Assembly: GCA_015680685.1 (NCBI GenBank)
Contig: MNCI01008322.1
Coordinates: 273,715-316,856, forward strand
Source: Gnetum montanum
Lineage: Eukaryota; Streptophyta; Gnetopsida; Gnetales; Gnetaceae
Length of the DNA stretch: 43,142 bases
Reading direction: 5' to 3'
The translations under genes and the position numbers were made by a program. A model generated the notes under the pieces. The model did not search any database and was not told the origin of the DNA. It saw only the letters and a program-made list of their open reading frames with translations. Positions within the stretch are counted from its first letter, which is position 1, and each line of letters opens with the position of its first letter. Positions 31,661-42,924 of the stretch are shown one piece after another.

Positions 31661-33237
31661 TTCTCCATGCTAGGAAAATGCATAGAATCCCAAACCCACA
31701 TGATTTCCACAACGATAGTATCAGATGTTCTAACACTAGCAGCAACAGCAGCAGCAGCAGCAGCAACAACAGTTTTCTGGGTATATTGAAACCTTGGATT
31801 AAGTCCCTGGTCTCTCGCAAGTCCCGGAAACGAAGAAAGTGTTCAGGTTCAGGTTTTAACGAAGTACAGAGAGACCTCATTTCGCAGAACAGGGTATTGA
31901 AGAACTTCAGCAGGGAAGGCATGGTGGACCAGATGATTAAGGTATTCGAAGATATGAAGAAAAACAAGTGCAAACCCAATCTTCATTGCTACAACACACT
32001 TCTCAGTGCTCTGTTTGCTGCAAATCGCCGCGAGGATGCTTCCAACCTGGTTGAAGAAATGACTCGTCAGAATATTGTTCCCAACATTGTTACTTACAAT
32101 ATTTTTGTCAAGGCTCTGTGTCAGGCCCAGGAAATTGACAGGGCCAAAGATTTAATGTGTTCCATGGCGGAAAAGGGCTGTGCACCGGACATATACACAT
32201 ACACAACTTTGATTCATGGTTTGTTTGAACAGGGAAGACTAGAGGCAGCTGCAGAGGTAGTACATTTGATGATGAAAAATGGTTGTTTTCCTACTGTTCG
32301 TACATTCAATGTGATTATTAAGGCTTACTGCTCTGCTGGCAGATTCCAGGAAGCCATTCAGTTGGTGAATGATTGTACCCAAAATGGCTGGAGCCCTAAC
32401 CGAGTGACTTACACTACATTGATTCACAGTTTGTTCAAGGCCGGCAAAATGCCCCAGGCATGCGGGTTGCTCAAAATTATGCTTCAAAATCGGATTTTAC
32501 CGGATCTGGTAACACTGAATGTGCTTGTGCATGGTCTCTGTAAGTTTGGACATGTTCATGATGCCAAAGACATTGTACAAGAGTGTGTCAGACATGGTTT
32601 AAAGGTAGATGTTTTCAGCTATAGCACCTTAATTCAAGGATTCTGTATGATAGGGTGCAATAATAGTGTTTTCATTCTTTTAGCTCAAATGCTCAAGCAA
32701 AGTATTAAGCCCACTGCTGTAGTTTACACTACTCTCATTCGTAGCCTTTGCAAAGCTGAGAAGATAGATGAGGCTATGGCTGTTTTTGAGCATGGTATTC
32801 CTGTCAATGTTGTTACTTACAATGTTCTTATCAGTGGGTTGTGTAAAATGCGCATGCTTTCCAAGGCATCTCAGTACTTTTTAAGAATGAAAACTAAGAT
32901 GCTTCCCAATGTGTTCGTATATACTACTTTGATAGCTGCTCATTGTAAAGAAGGAGAGAGTGGTTTAGCAAAGAAGTTTTTGAGAGAGATGAAGGACTGT
33001 GGCATTCTTCCAAATGTGGTTACATATACTGCATTAATAAGTGGTTTCTGCAAAGAGGGTGACCTCATTGAGGCAGAACGGTATCTTGATGAAATGCTGG
33101 AACAGGGCCTTGTTCTAGATGCCACAGCCTTTGATTCCTTAGTCCGAGGTTTTTGCAGAAAGGGTTCATGCAATAATGATAGGATGGTTGACCTTTGCCG
33201 AATAATAGACAAAATGTTGGGAAAGCGAAAGCTATGA
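31621..33237 (+). CDS. P-class pentatricopeptide repeat protein, probably organelle-targeted
   Basis: Intact, intronless, 538 residues. The frame is open from 31477 but has no ATG before 31621 (only GTG at 31528), so ATG 31621 (MQRRRWQQTHMP) is taken as the start. Residues 1-85 are basic and Ser/Asn-rich, without acidic clusters, like a mitochondrial or plastid transit peptide; a (AGC)n run encodes the Ser tract. From residue 88 there are 13 tandem PPR motifs of the VTYNTLI..LCK.G..EA...M...G..P type: motif 1 and motif 13 partial, motifs 2-8, 11 and 12 of 35 residues, motif 9 of 31 and motif 10 of 34. There is no PLS pattern, E/DYW tail or SMR domain, so it is a plain P-class protein. Such proteins bind organelle RNA and govern its stability, splicing or translation. 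The specific target is unknown. Confidence 0.93.
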   Translation: MQRRRWQQTHMPMILHARKMHRIPNPHDFHNDSIRCSNTSSNSSSSSSNNSFLGILKPWIKSLVSRKSRKRRKCSGSGFNEVQRDLISQNRVLKNFSREGMVDQMIKVFEDMKKNKCKPNLHCYNTLLSALFAANRREDASNLVEEMTRQNIVPNIVTYNIFVKALCQAQEIDRAKDLMCSMAEKGCAPDIYTYTTLIHGLFEQGRLEAAAEVVHLMMKNGCFPTVRTFNVIIKAYCSAGRFQEAIQLVNDCTQNGWSPNRVTYTTLIHSLFKAGKMPQACGLLKIMLQNRILPDLVTLNVLVHGLCKFGHVHDAKDIVQECVRHGLKVDVFSYSTLIQGFCMIGCNNSVFILLAQMLKQSIKPTAVVYTTLIRSLCKAEKIDEAMAVFEHGIPVNVVTYNVLISGLCKMRMLSKASQYFLRMKTKMLPNVFVYTTLIAAHCKEGESGLAKKFLREMKDCGILPNVVTYTALISGFCKEGDLIEAERYLDEMLEQGLVLDATAFDSLVRGFCRKGSCNNDRMVDLCRIIDKMLGKRKL

Positions 33238-34126
33238 CTGCTTTGTATACTTTGTGGAACCAAATCCTCTATGCAAGGATATCCATAAAAAGGTTTTATA
33301 AAACTGAAACTGTTTTTAGGTCCAAGAGTCCGATTGGACCAGTTCAGTTTCAACAATATTTTGCATGATGCTTGTGTATCTCAGCAGTGGCCTATTGGAA
33401 TTAAGCCAGTGGCTTGTAAGAAGCAAGCTATATGCCTCCATTTCCACTGATGGTACTTGTCATTATTTTGCATAGATGCTCTTTTGTAGTATAAAGATCT
33501 GAAAATTGAAATATTTTAATGGAGTGAAATATTTCCAGGAGTGATACATTGCTGTTCCAAGTCAACTGCACTGGAGCCAAATAGAGCTTGCACTATTTCA
33601 ATGTGTGATTCATTAGATACATAGCAGTCATCCAAGGAAGGTGTGTTGCATCTCTTTTTTGTTATCTTTATTTTGATTTGTTTGGTTGTCTGCAATGGTG
33701 TTTATTTGATGTTGCATTAGACCTTCTCATTAAATTTAAAGACTACTCATGGGTATAATGCATTTTAATCTTAAAGTTTTGAATTTTGTATTCTTTATTC
33801 AGAAGAGCTGAGCAAGATCATTTTATTAACTAGTACCAAAAAATTTGTGACTTCTTCACCTCTGTGGCATGCAACCCTGCACATAACACTTGTGATACTG
33901 TTGCTGCTAGAATAGAGAACTGGAATTAAAATGTCTGCCTAGAAAACCAATAGAAATCAAGAAGATTGGCTATCATAGCTATGAGCCTTTTTAAAAAATT
34001 GTACTTTTAAAACTTTGGACTTATAAAATGTAATACATATAATTAAAATTTGTGTCAAATTATTAAAAAAGTTAATAACTCCATAGTCATTGCCTCTATA
34101 ATGAAGGGCTGTAGATTTGCCCCAAA
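33238..34126 (+). other. 3' flank of the PPR gene, no other gene seen
   Basis: Probably contains the 3' untranslated region. No clear AATAAA signal at a usual distance; ATTTTAATGG and GTATAAAG near 33490-33520 are weak candidates. No coding signal beyond the PPR stop. Confidence 0.4.
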
Positions 34127-35565
34127 ACAACATCATCATCATCCTAGTCTTGTCTCAACAAAATAGGTTTGACTACAGGAGTTCTTTTTTGCCATTTGCC
34201 TTTATGAAATCCTAGATACTTGTGTATTTGCAATTTTTTCAGATAATCTTTAATACTTTTTTTCCATATCCTTTTTGGTCTTCCTTTTGGTGGCTTTCTT
34301 GAGTATAAACAATAAATTGGCAGAGAGCTTCAGCTTCCTTGGAAGCTCATTACGCTTCAAAAGGAACATGAGAGATGGTGTTCAAGCCTTAACTTTCACT
34401 TCAGCTAATAAAAAATCTTTTTGCCCTTCAAATAGCCTACTAGTTTTATGCATTTAGGACTAGCCCTCACACTACACACCCATACAACATTGTTGGATAT
34501 ATGATAGTTTAGAATTTTTTTTTTTGACTTTCCAAGCCCATATTCCTAATGTCTTGCCATTGTTTTTAAGGGAATAGAGAGCTTTAATTCCTTCTGCTAT
34601 TCTTGACACATTTATCCTATCAGTAGTTGTCTACACAGTAGAGTCCCAAGTATCTAAAAGAGTTCACAATTTCTACATTAATTGATCCAAAACTAAAGCT
34701 GTAATTTATATTTCTTGTACCACATATCATCCTTTTAGTTTTCTCTACATTGACTGTTAGACCAAATGTAATATCTCACTGCAATTTTGCTGCTTCTATT
34801 GGTTTGATTTTGTCATTGTTTTAAAATTGGTGATAATGACTCTACCAAATAAAATCTGAGATGCAATAAAATAAGTGCACAACCAAAATCCCTAGTCAAG
34901 TAACAGAAAACTATAAAAGATATACAACAACCTCTTTTCTAAGAGGAGGATATAATCTTTAAATGGAAAAATGAGAAGAAACAAGTGCTAGAAGAACAAA
35001 AAATTGTGAGAGAATAATGGACAATTATTTTACATCATTTTCTCTTATTAAAAGTCACATAAGCATTAATAACCTAATTCTTGGATGTCTTTTTTATGCA
35101 AGAAAACCAAGTTGATCTCTTCTAACATGAGCATTCTCTAGTCTTCTTAGCACTCCATGTATTTTATTTTACTTTTACTAATCCTCAGCCCTTTTGATTA
35201 TAGGGTGTTTTTCCAAGTCTCCATTTCTGTAATATCAACTAAAACAATATCATCAACAAAGAGCATATACCAAGCGATGTCATCTTGAATATCTTTGGTT
35301 AGCTTATCCATAATAATAACAAATAAATAAGGGCTAAGAGCATATCCATGATATGATCTGACCTTCAAAGAAAAGTCTGAATTCTCTCCATAGATAGTGC
35401 AACCTTGAGTTGTTTCTCCATCATAAATATCTTAAATAGCCTTTATGTATCCAATAGGAATATCCTTTCTCTCTGACACCTACTGGAAAATGTCAGGGAA
35501 CTCTACTATAAGCTTTCTGCAAGTCATTGAAAATCATATGCAAATTCCAAGTCAACAAGAAGATC
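34127..35565 (-). mobile_element. RTE-like LINE, decayed, minus strand
   Basis: On the minus strand: FNDLQKAYSRVP (about 35540-35500), IYDGETTQGCTIYGENSDFS, YALSPYLFVIIMDKLTK, then FVDDIVLVDIT with the catalytic Asp pair (plus 35249-35260). Then GLTVNVEKTKRMICG and NSFRYLGLYC (about 34770-34640), and a C-terminal GRPKKDMEK motif (near 34265). A (GATGAT) tail at 34127-34143 fits the short-repeat 3' ends of RTE elements. Order and spacing fit one non-LTR element read right to left, truncated at its 5' end, with unrelated sequence inserted between about 34810 and 35080. Many stops. Confidence 0.72.
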
Positions 35566-36589
35566 ATTATAGGGGGATTATCTTGCATTTTATAAAGGGA
35601 CTTACAAAGTAATCAAGGTGGAAAATTTCAATAAGTACAAATAATATATTTGACCAAAGATTAACCAAAGCAATTGCTTTGTGTTTCTTGCTTTTGTTAC
35701 TTTCACATGAGAGATGTGACATTATACAATACTAAGACTATCAAGAAAATACCCTATTTGGCATTTAAGAAGGGATATAATAGAACCTTAATTAAATAGA
35801 AAATTGATGATGTGGCAAATCAACTTTCCAAAGTTGTAGAACAATAAAATTGCTAGATATGCAAGATTATGGTAAGATTAGAAATAGGTAGGTAAGAAGA
35901 TCATAGGATATTGATATAAATCAAACAGAAAAATACTTGTTAAAATGATGACACAGTCTTGAATCTCAATCTTATTATTTTGAATAGGATTGAAAAATTT
36001 CCTTCAAGCTTGAGTTTCACATTTGAAAAAGAACAAAGATGTTCATATATATATATAAATATATAATTGTCCTTCACAACCTCACAATGTGTCAAGAATC
36101 ATTGACTTTTATGTTAATGATAAATTAATAGAGTCATCACATCACTATATACAGTCCTGCATCAAGAGAAGATGTCATAGTAGTATGCAATACAAAAAAG
36201 TGAGGAGGTGAACTACATCAGAAGAAATAAACTAATTTTTACAAGAGATAAGAATAAGTTTAAAAACATAAAATCAGGTTAGAAGAGATTTTACTGAATG
36301 TCAGTAAAAAAAGTCATTTATAAACAAGAGTTTTATTGGTAAAAAGAATTCATTCGATTAAGATGTCTACAAACAAGGTTAGACATCAAAAGCTTCCATA
36401 ATAATGAAGATTTAACTAAAGCATATATAAAATTGGTTTGTATTTAAAAGAGAAAATTTCTACGAGAACCCTAAGAAAATTTGATTCAGTGAAATATTAT
36501 GAAAAAGGATCATCAAATTTGAGGTTAGCTCTTGGTTCCTCAATGTCATTCAATAATTATAGAGAAATATTTGCTAAATTAAGAGATTA
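35566..36589. other. No gene recognised
   Basis: AT-rich with stops in all frames. The right part may be the decayed upstream region of the next LINE fragment. A TATATATATAAATATATAA run lies at about 36046-36065. Confidence 0.4.
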
Positions 36590-37090
36590 TAAGACTACAA
36601 GATTTTGTTAGTTTTACAACAATATAGGAATAAAGCAAAGTTGTCCTTGCTCGTCAACATTGTTGGGCATTTCTATTAAATTAAATAGGTATCTGAAATT
36701 TATGCTATTAAAGTGAATAAATTGTGGACACAACTTTATTCTTTGTAAATGATGTAGCACTAGTTGCAAATTCAAAAAATAAAGAAAAGTTAGAAACAAT
36801 ATTGGATCAACTAGACATTTTTTGTAAGCATGCAAGGATGAAAGCGAATGTTGATAAAAAATGCATTAATCTGTAGGACTAATAAGAAAGTATAATTTCT
36901 AGAGCTAAAAATAAGATAACTTGAGGTTGTGGTCACATATAGGTATTTAGGATTAGTATGTTGTCAAGATTATAAGTGGAAGCATTTATATCACAAGATT
37001 AAAAGTTGAAGTCATCCCTTAGGTAAGTTTGTAGTTTCTCTTTATGTGTTTAGACTCATCATTCATAGTGCAACAAGACTTTGTCGAAGT
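36590..37090 (+). mobile_element. Non-LTR (LINE) RT fragment, plus strand
   Basis: NIGIKQSCPCSSTLLGIS (about 36620-36674) corresponds to the IGVKQGCPLSPTLFG block of non-LTR RT. It is followed by LFFVNDVALVANSKN (from about 36736), where the FADD motif reads FVND, and by LDQLDIFCKHARMKANVDK. The block typical of the RT finger-palm is recognisable, but no endonuclease is. Different from the minus-strand LINE at 34-35.5 kb in sequence and orientation. Confidence 0.68.
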
Positions 37091-37219
37091 GTTACCATGC
37101 ATATACAGCCTAAAACCATTTGTTGGTTGACACAAAGTTGAGTGCATGAGTGGTGTAATAAAGCACAAATTGGTTTTCCTTTATTTCTTTGTGTTGAAAC
37201 ATTGAAACATGAACTTAAT

Positions 37220-38163
37220 TGATGAGGAGCTCCTATGGATTCCACAATCCAATCCCTCTCAATGTCACAAAACAGCAAATTTGGACAAGAAAAGAAAATG
37301 AAAGCTTTATTCTTGCTCAAATGGAAAAATTTACAGCTGAAAGCATAAATTCCCAAGGATAGACAAGAGGTTCAATCAAAATTCTCACACACACTCAATC
37401 AAAGAAAACACACTCTTACATGGATGATGATGAAGGCACCTTGCCAAGAATCTAACTCTCTATTCTCTTCTTTCAACTCACCTTTCTCTCCCTAGACTCT
37501 CTTTATCAAAATGAAGGCCTAAGAGGTCTATTTATATCCTTCCCCTCCCTGTCTCTTCATCTTCCCTCTTTAAATTCAAATTTTAAATCTTTAAAAACTC
37601 ATAGGAAATTGTCTCATGTCCATATGAGACATCTTTGAGGAGAATGGATGTCTTGCTCAAAAGTGGCTGTTAATAGGGGAGACATCTTGACTTAAAAAGA
37701 AATGTAAAACCTCGTAGGAAATTGTCTCATGTCCATACAAGACATTTTTGAGGATAATGGGACATCTTGCCCAAAAGTGGCTGTTAATAGAGGAGACATC
37801 TTGTTTGCTAGGGAGACATCTTGGTCAAGTGTAGTTGAGTTCCCAGAGATGTCTTACATGTTGAGGAAACGTCTTGAGCATAGAGGAGTCGTCTTGCTGT
37901 CAGAGGAGATGTCTTTCTAGATAGGCCAGAATTTTAGGATGCTTGTTTTGAGGTTTGGAACCTCCGATTACCTCCAGACAAGTCCCCATAGCCCTTGGAA
38001 CCTTTTAGACTCATCAAAATCGTCCCAAAACACTCCCAAACATGCCAAAATACCCTGAGATCATCATCAACAAAACAACACCACAAGACAAATACAATAA
38101 CACACAGACATCTATGTACAAACATATTGATGATTAGACGTGGGCTGGGTGATGTCCTCATCA
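37220..38163 (-). mobile_element. Solo LTR, family D, minus strand, TSD TTAAT
   Basis: On the minus strand it starts TGATGAGGACATCACC (38163) and ends GAGCTCCTCATCA (37220). TTAAT flanks both sides (37215-37219, 38164-38168), a perfect 5-bp target duplication. U3 (37925-37610) holds 11 AAGACGTCTT-like words and a 110-bp internal duplication (AGGAAATTGTCTCATGTCCA at about 37604 and 37709). TATAAATA is at 37536-37529. AATAAAGCTTTC (about 37304) may be the polyadenylation signal. The two ends match the other LTRs of the window, so it belongs to the same group. It arose by LTR-LTR recombination that removed the body. Confidence 0.88.
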
Positions 38164-38620
38164 TTAATGATTATACCTATCAAATTGGACATAATGATGA
38201 CATCTTTAACCTTCAATAATTTATTACTTTATTAAATGAGTAATTCCATGTAACTTGTATTAGTTTAATTAATTTGAATTAACATGTATGTGTGAAGCTT
38301 ATGAGGATTTTGCCTTACTTGAGGAGGTTATGTCCAAGATGTTGGGCCATCAAGGATGTCATGTGTTGAAATAATGAGACTTGTATTTAATGATTATACC
38401 TATCACAAATTGGACATAACAATGACATCTTTAACCTTCAATAATTTATTACTTTATTAAATTAGGAATTTCATTTAACTTGTATTAGTTTAATTAACTT
38501 GAATTAACATGTATGTGTGAAGCTCATGAAGATTTTGCCTTGAGGAGGCTATGTCCAAGATGTTGAACCATCAAGGAGGAGGCTATGTCCAAGATGTTGA
38601 ACCATCAAGGATGTGGTTGA
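38164..38620 (+). repeat. 223-bp tandem duplication with a nested 34-bp duplication
   Basis: 38164-38386 and 38387-38620 are about 85-90% alike by eye (TTAATGATTATACCTATCA, GACATCTTTAACCTTCAATA, GAATTAACATGTATGTGTGA). Copy 2 also has GGAGGCTATGTCCAAGATG repeated at about 38545 and 38578. The left flank of the solo LTR (GTGTTGAAACATTGAAACATGAACTTAAT) matches the end of copy 1, so the LTR sits exactly at a unit border. Confidence 0.8.
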
Positions 38621-38646
38621 AGTAATATTTTAGTTTGCTATTATGT

Positions 38647-38755
38647 GTGTGGTGTTGCATCTATCTCACAAGGGATTGCAACAGTAGTGTGTTTATTTGC
38701 TTTCATGTATGAGTGTTGCACCTATCTTGCAAGGGATCACAATGCTTGTGTTTAA
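38647..38755 (+). repeat. Two diverged ~60-bp repeats
   Basis: GTGTTGCATCTATCTCACAA (38652) and GTGTTGCACCTATCTTGCAA (about 38712), each followed by GGGAT and then GTGTTTA. No coding signal. Confidence 0.6.
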
Positions 38756-39187
38756 TTTTTTTGTATTTTTTAATATAAAAATATTAAAATAAAAAAATTA
38801 AATAAAAATTTGTGGCTTGACCATGGTAACACAGTTGTATTATATGTATTCTAACTTTTTCTGTTGCTTAAGCATAATAACACAAATAGGCAAACTTTGT
38901 AATTCATGTTCCCATCGTATTTGGTGCCTATGACTAGTTTGCCATGTGTGGCATTGATATATTTCTCATGGTCTTGGCTAGAGGAAGCCCTTGTTAGTTG
39001 ATCAGATAAAATACAAAACTAAATGAAGCCTTAATTTTATTGGAAAAACATTAGAGCTGGCATGCAGAATGAAGCCGAATATTTATGTGTAGCTATTTTT
39101 GTATCTATATAGATTGTAATTAGTAGAACAAGAATAAGATCACATGACCTTTGAGTTGAAACCAGAAGATGTAACAATGTGTAATAA
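38756..39187. other. No gene seen
   Basis: AT-rich, low-complexity at 38756-38810 and otherwise without recognised structure. Confidence 0.45.
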
Positions 39188-39295
39188 TGAGGTATTAGCT
39201 TAGTGATTAGAGCTTTGGTATAAAACCCTAGGTCACAAGTTTGATTCTAGTAGGCAATGCTGAGTTAGGTGTTAAAAAAAGTTGTAAAAGAAATT
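39188..39295 (+). repeat. tRNA-derived SINE
   Basis: TTAGCTTAGTGATTAGAGC (39195-39213) is a good RNA polymerase III A box and GTCACAAGTTTGATTCTAG (about 39232-39250) a B box, at the spacing of a tRNA gene. The pattern GAGGTATTAGC...AGAGC...GGTCACAAGTTTGA... resembles plant Au-type SINE heads. The D-arm and T-arm pair poorly, so it is a repeat and not a tRNA gene. Confidence 0.6.
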
Positions 39296-41900
39296 TCTAA
39301 AACTTTTCTGTTTGATAGATCCAAAGGGGTTTTAGTGGACAGAAGTAAAAATTCAGTTTTAGCATATTTTGATTATGTTTGCTACCAGCAGTAGAAGATG
39401 AGCAACATATATTATTGGAATGCTGTGGAACATATTTCTTTGGAAGCAAATGTAAGATCTTAAGTAAAACTTAATATGAGTTATTTAAGCTGTTAGTGCC
39501 AGTTCTATGTCATTATATAGAAAAAGTGTTAAAGCATTGGACACATTTTTTATACATAGATTTTATTGTTATTGATATATTCTATACAAATTAATCAAGT
39601 TTACAGATCCTTTGCATCTTTACCAAAATAGTTAAGCTACAGTTTCATAAATAAGTATCTGGATGGAACATTGATTTGTAAAATATTGCAACAACATTCT
39701 GTGCTCTTCTATCCATTCAAGATTATAGTAAAACTGTATATGACGTCTTTAAAAGATCTTTGAAGCTTATTTTATAATTTTTCTGATTATTCCTGTTAAA
39801 ATCTCAGCAAGCTAAGCAAGGGTTTAAGATAAATGTGCTTGATGAACTTTTCATTCAAGTAGGCATTTTCCTTTGAGTGAAAATAGTGATCCATTGGAAG
39901 CATCAAAAGCTAGTATTGCTGAATTATTAGTACAACACTGGATTGCTCACTGGCTTCGTTTGGCAGAGTACGAGTGCTATTGAATATTCCACAAAATTCT
40001 GTAAAATTTGGCTCTGCTTTTCCTTGCAATATGAAAGTGTTTATGCCTGCCTTTGGATGCTCACTCAAGAAGATATATATGCAGTTGCATTACAGAATCT
40101 TATGTTTTCTAACTATTTCATAGCAAGATTCACCTCAAATCTTATGTTTTTTAATATTTCACATGCTGTAAACTTTTTTTTTTGGGTGAATTATAAATGC
40201 TTTTTGGATGCTTGTTATGGAGTTATGGTGATTTGTGATGTGGCAGGCCCAATTAAATGTGGTTAAAGGAAATATTTCTACTCTTTTCAAGTTGCTTACC
40301 AAAGTTTCACCTCCCAACTGAAGCCATTGAGAAGGGTTGCAGAGACCCTATGCAGTATTTTGATACATGTTTCGTATTCGGTTGTGGAATATGCTTATAA
40401 TAGTCTGATGAGAGAAGATGGTGTTACACGCGAATATCAATGGCAGTTACTGCAGCTTTGCTAAAAGAAGGTTTTCCTTTGTATGTGCTGATCGATAGCT
40501 CTAAAGCACATCAGCACCTGTGGAATCTAAACCAACATATTCGATGGCCTTGTGTTTGCTGGAGTCTGTATTTTGGTTTTCAAAGACACTGTCTTCATGG
40601 TATGCATCATTACTCTTTCATTAGCTTCAAATTATGCTTTCAATAAGAATTTGAACCTAATATAGTTTTTTATTAACGAAGTTTAATATTTTTTTAGTTT
40701 TCTGCAGTGAGATGAAAGATAGTGAATATCAATAATGAGTCCATTTTGAAAACCCTTGTGCCATATTTAACTTCTCCCAAACTTTTGGGGTTTATAAACG
40801 ATACTGCAGAAAAGACTATCACATGCATGTTCCAATCCTCGCTTTGCAAATCATTTCACCATGTGATTCAAAGGTTGGGAGCAAATAATATCAAGGTGCT
40901 TTTAATTAGTTTAAATAGCTCCTAATAAATGGTGTTTGCCCTTTGTTGAGCCCATGAATAGAATTGAAACTGTCAATTGCCTTGTTTCGTGGGTCTAGTG
41001 CATTTGATATACTAGAAGATGAAGGAAATGCCAGTGTAGCACTTTGGATTTGGAATTTGTAACCTTTAATTTTGAAGGAGAGGCATAGTCTTGGTGTCAT
41101 TATTGGCCTTGATTCTTTTGGGCACTTCCCTGCTCTTTCTTCTTGCAGTGAAATATGGTATTTGTACCTAGAATTGCAGCATTATCTTTAAATTTTGAAA
41201 CAGGCTAGTGCAATGGTATGTTATTTATGCCTGAATGAAATCATTTTAGAGAAAGATGGAGTCAAGGAATCACTTTGTTGTGATAATAAGTAAAAGGACT
41301 TTCTTTATAGAGTACTTTTATAATTGGAGAAACAGAATAATCATTTGCAAGCTTCTGAAATATTTGACCTAAGATATACGTATAAAAATACTGCCCCATG
41401 AATGACATGAAACTTATTGGTAGAAATCAAGGGCAGAAGACCGTCACACAGAAGATTACAGAAGAAATATATTTGATAATACAATGTTTTTCATTCCTTG
41501 CATCTCATCTTTAATGGTGGCATCCTTGCGAAAATTGTTGAGGGCACAATGAACAATCAGCTACTCTCTGATATTGCAAATAAATAGACAGACAATTGGT
41601 AGATCTCCTGTCTTCTTAATTCTTGCAGAATAGCATGGTGGGACGGACACAACTAACAGACTTGTAGAGAAACAGGAGTAACAAACTATAAGTCATTTGT
41701 ATTAACAGCAAAGCTGTAACAGATATCTTTCATTGGACATGTTTCAATTAGAAGCCAGGTCAATTTCTCAAGCCAATATTTTCATGTATTAACGGTTTCT
41801 GCAAAGATTCAATCACTTTTCTCATGCTACAAAAATAGATTACAATATGAATTTATACATGCATATACACAAGGTTATAAATACATATTATAAATACAGG
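39296..41900. other. No gene recognised
   Basis: Mixed sequence with several short ORFs (39943-40266, 40440-40646, 40722-40925) that resemble no known protein. Base composition at 40200-40560 is less AT-rich than elsewhere, so a decayed gene or untranslated exon cannot be excluded. No splice-consistent coding series could be built. Confidence 0.4.
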
Positions 41901-41904
41901 CTAT

Positions 41905-42000
41905 TATTTGGAGTGATGGTAAAGTGTTTGTTTTTTTTCAAGTTGTAAGACTTGTACTGAAATCAGTTGTACAACTTGGGTTCTATTTTCCTTTTACTTT
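41905..42000 (+). repeat. Possible second SINE
   Basis: GAGTGATGGTAAAGTG (41911-41926) and CTTGGGTTCTATTTTCC (about 41975-41991) are placed like A and B boxes and are followed by a T-rich stretch. Weaker than the copy at 39.2 kb. Confidence 0.35.
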
Positions 42001-42924
42001 TTCCTCCCTTTTAAAATTTTATTTAATTTTTTTTTTCATTTTCATTTGCAATGTACACATATTGTATTTATTTTTCAAGAGCTTAATTTTAAGTATTTAA
42101 AAAATCAATTAAATTTAAACAAATTTCCCAAGTCAAGTTTGAACTTGGAATCAATTACATGAGAAATATTATTTTTAAAAACACATGAAATTGAACTTTT
42201 TGCATTACATTTTTTAAATAATATTTTTAAATTTAGTATTAATGTTAAGTAATGTGTATTACATTTGAAGATATGGTTATGATCCTCTACTAATGGAAAC
42301 AACACTTTAGCAAGTCAATAGGTTGCAACTTCTTTAGTTACCATAGATTTGCTATGTCTAGAAAGTTACAATGCCTCATTGCCCTTAGTTTTAGAGGAAA
42401 GTGATATACAATTAGCAGCCTTAGTACCCCACTAACAACCTTATGTGATTTAAGATACAATGTTAGGCCATTACCCTAGCTTATTATAAAGGTTGTATTT
42501 TAAACAAAATACATTTTATCAAATTTGGGAAAAAGGTAATGGTTAGAAATATAATAATAGTTGATTCGATAATTTAGAAAAAATATGTAACAAGTTGAAG
42601 ATATTTTTCAGCAAACTTGAGATGGCTAATTCTTAGAACACTTAAAATTAGAAAATATTAACTTTATTTATATGGTGGTTATATGTATATGTATGTATAT
42701 ATATATTCTAGATGTTTTTTCATTGTTAGCTTGCTTTTGTGCTTAGTGGATTCTCATTCACTAACTAGGTTGTTTGATACAAGACCATCATAAATGCTTT
42801 GGTGGATTAAGGAGGCACTCAACTTAGGCAAGTGGAAGTGGAGGGGGGTGGGGGGCTAAGTTGTTTCAACCAATGCTACATATGAGTGATATGGGCTATG
42901 TGAAGGCTACTTACTATTTGAGAT
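42001..42924. other. No gene seen
   Basis: AT-rich, with TATGTATATATATATTC near 42693 and a GGAGGGGGGTGGGGGG run at about 42840-42855. Stops in all frames. Confidence 0.45.

Noticed and set aside
31521-31979. 152-residue ORF on the minus strand
   Set aside because: Lies opposite the PPR N-terminal coding region; its Leu run is the antisense of the (AGC)n Ser tract.
32940-33356. 138-residue minus-strand ORF
   Set aside because: Shadow of the PPR gene with no family resemblance.
39188-39295. Functional tRNA gene
   Set aside because: A and B boxes are present but stems pair poorly and the 3' part is not tRNA-like; a SINE explains it better.
39943-40925. Three ORFs of 67-107 residues as a gene downstream of the LINEs
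   Set aside because: No recognisable domain, no consistent exon chain and biased Phe/Cys-rich translation typical of AT-rich non-coding DNA.
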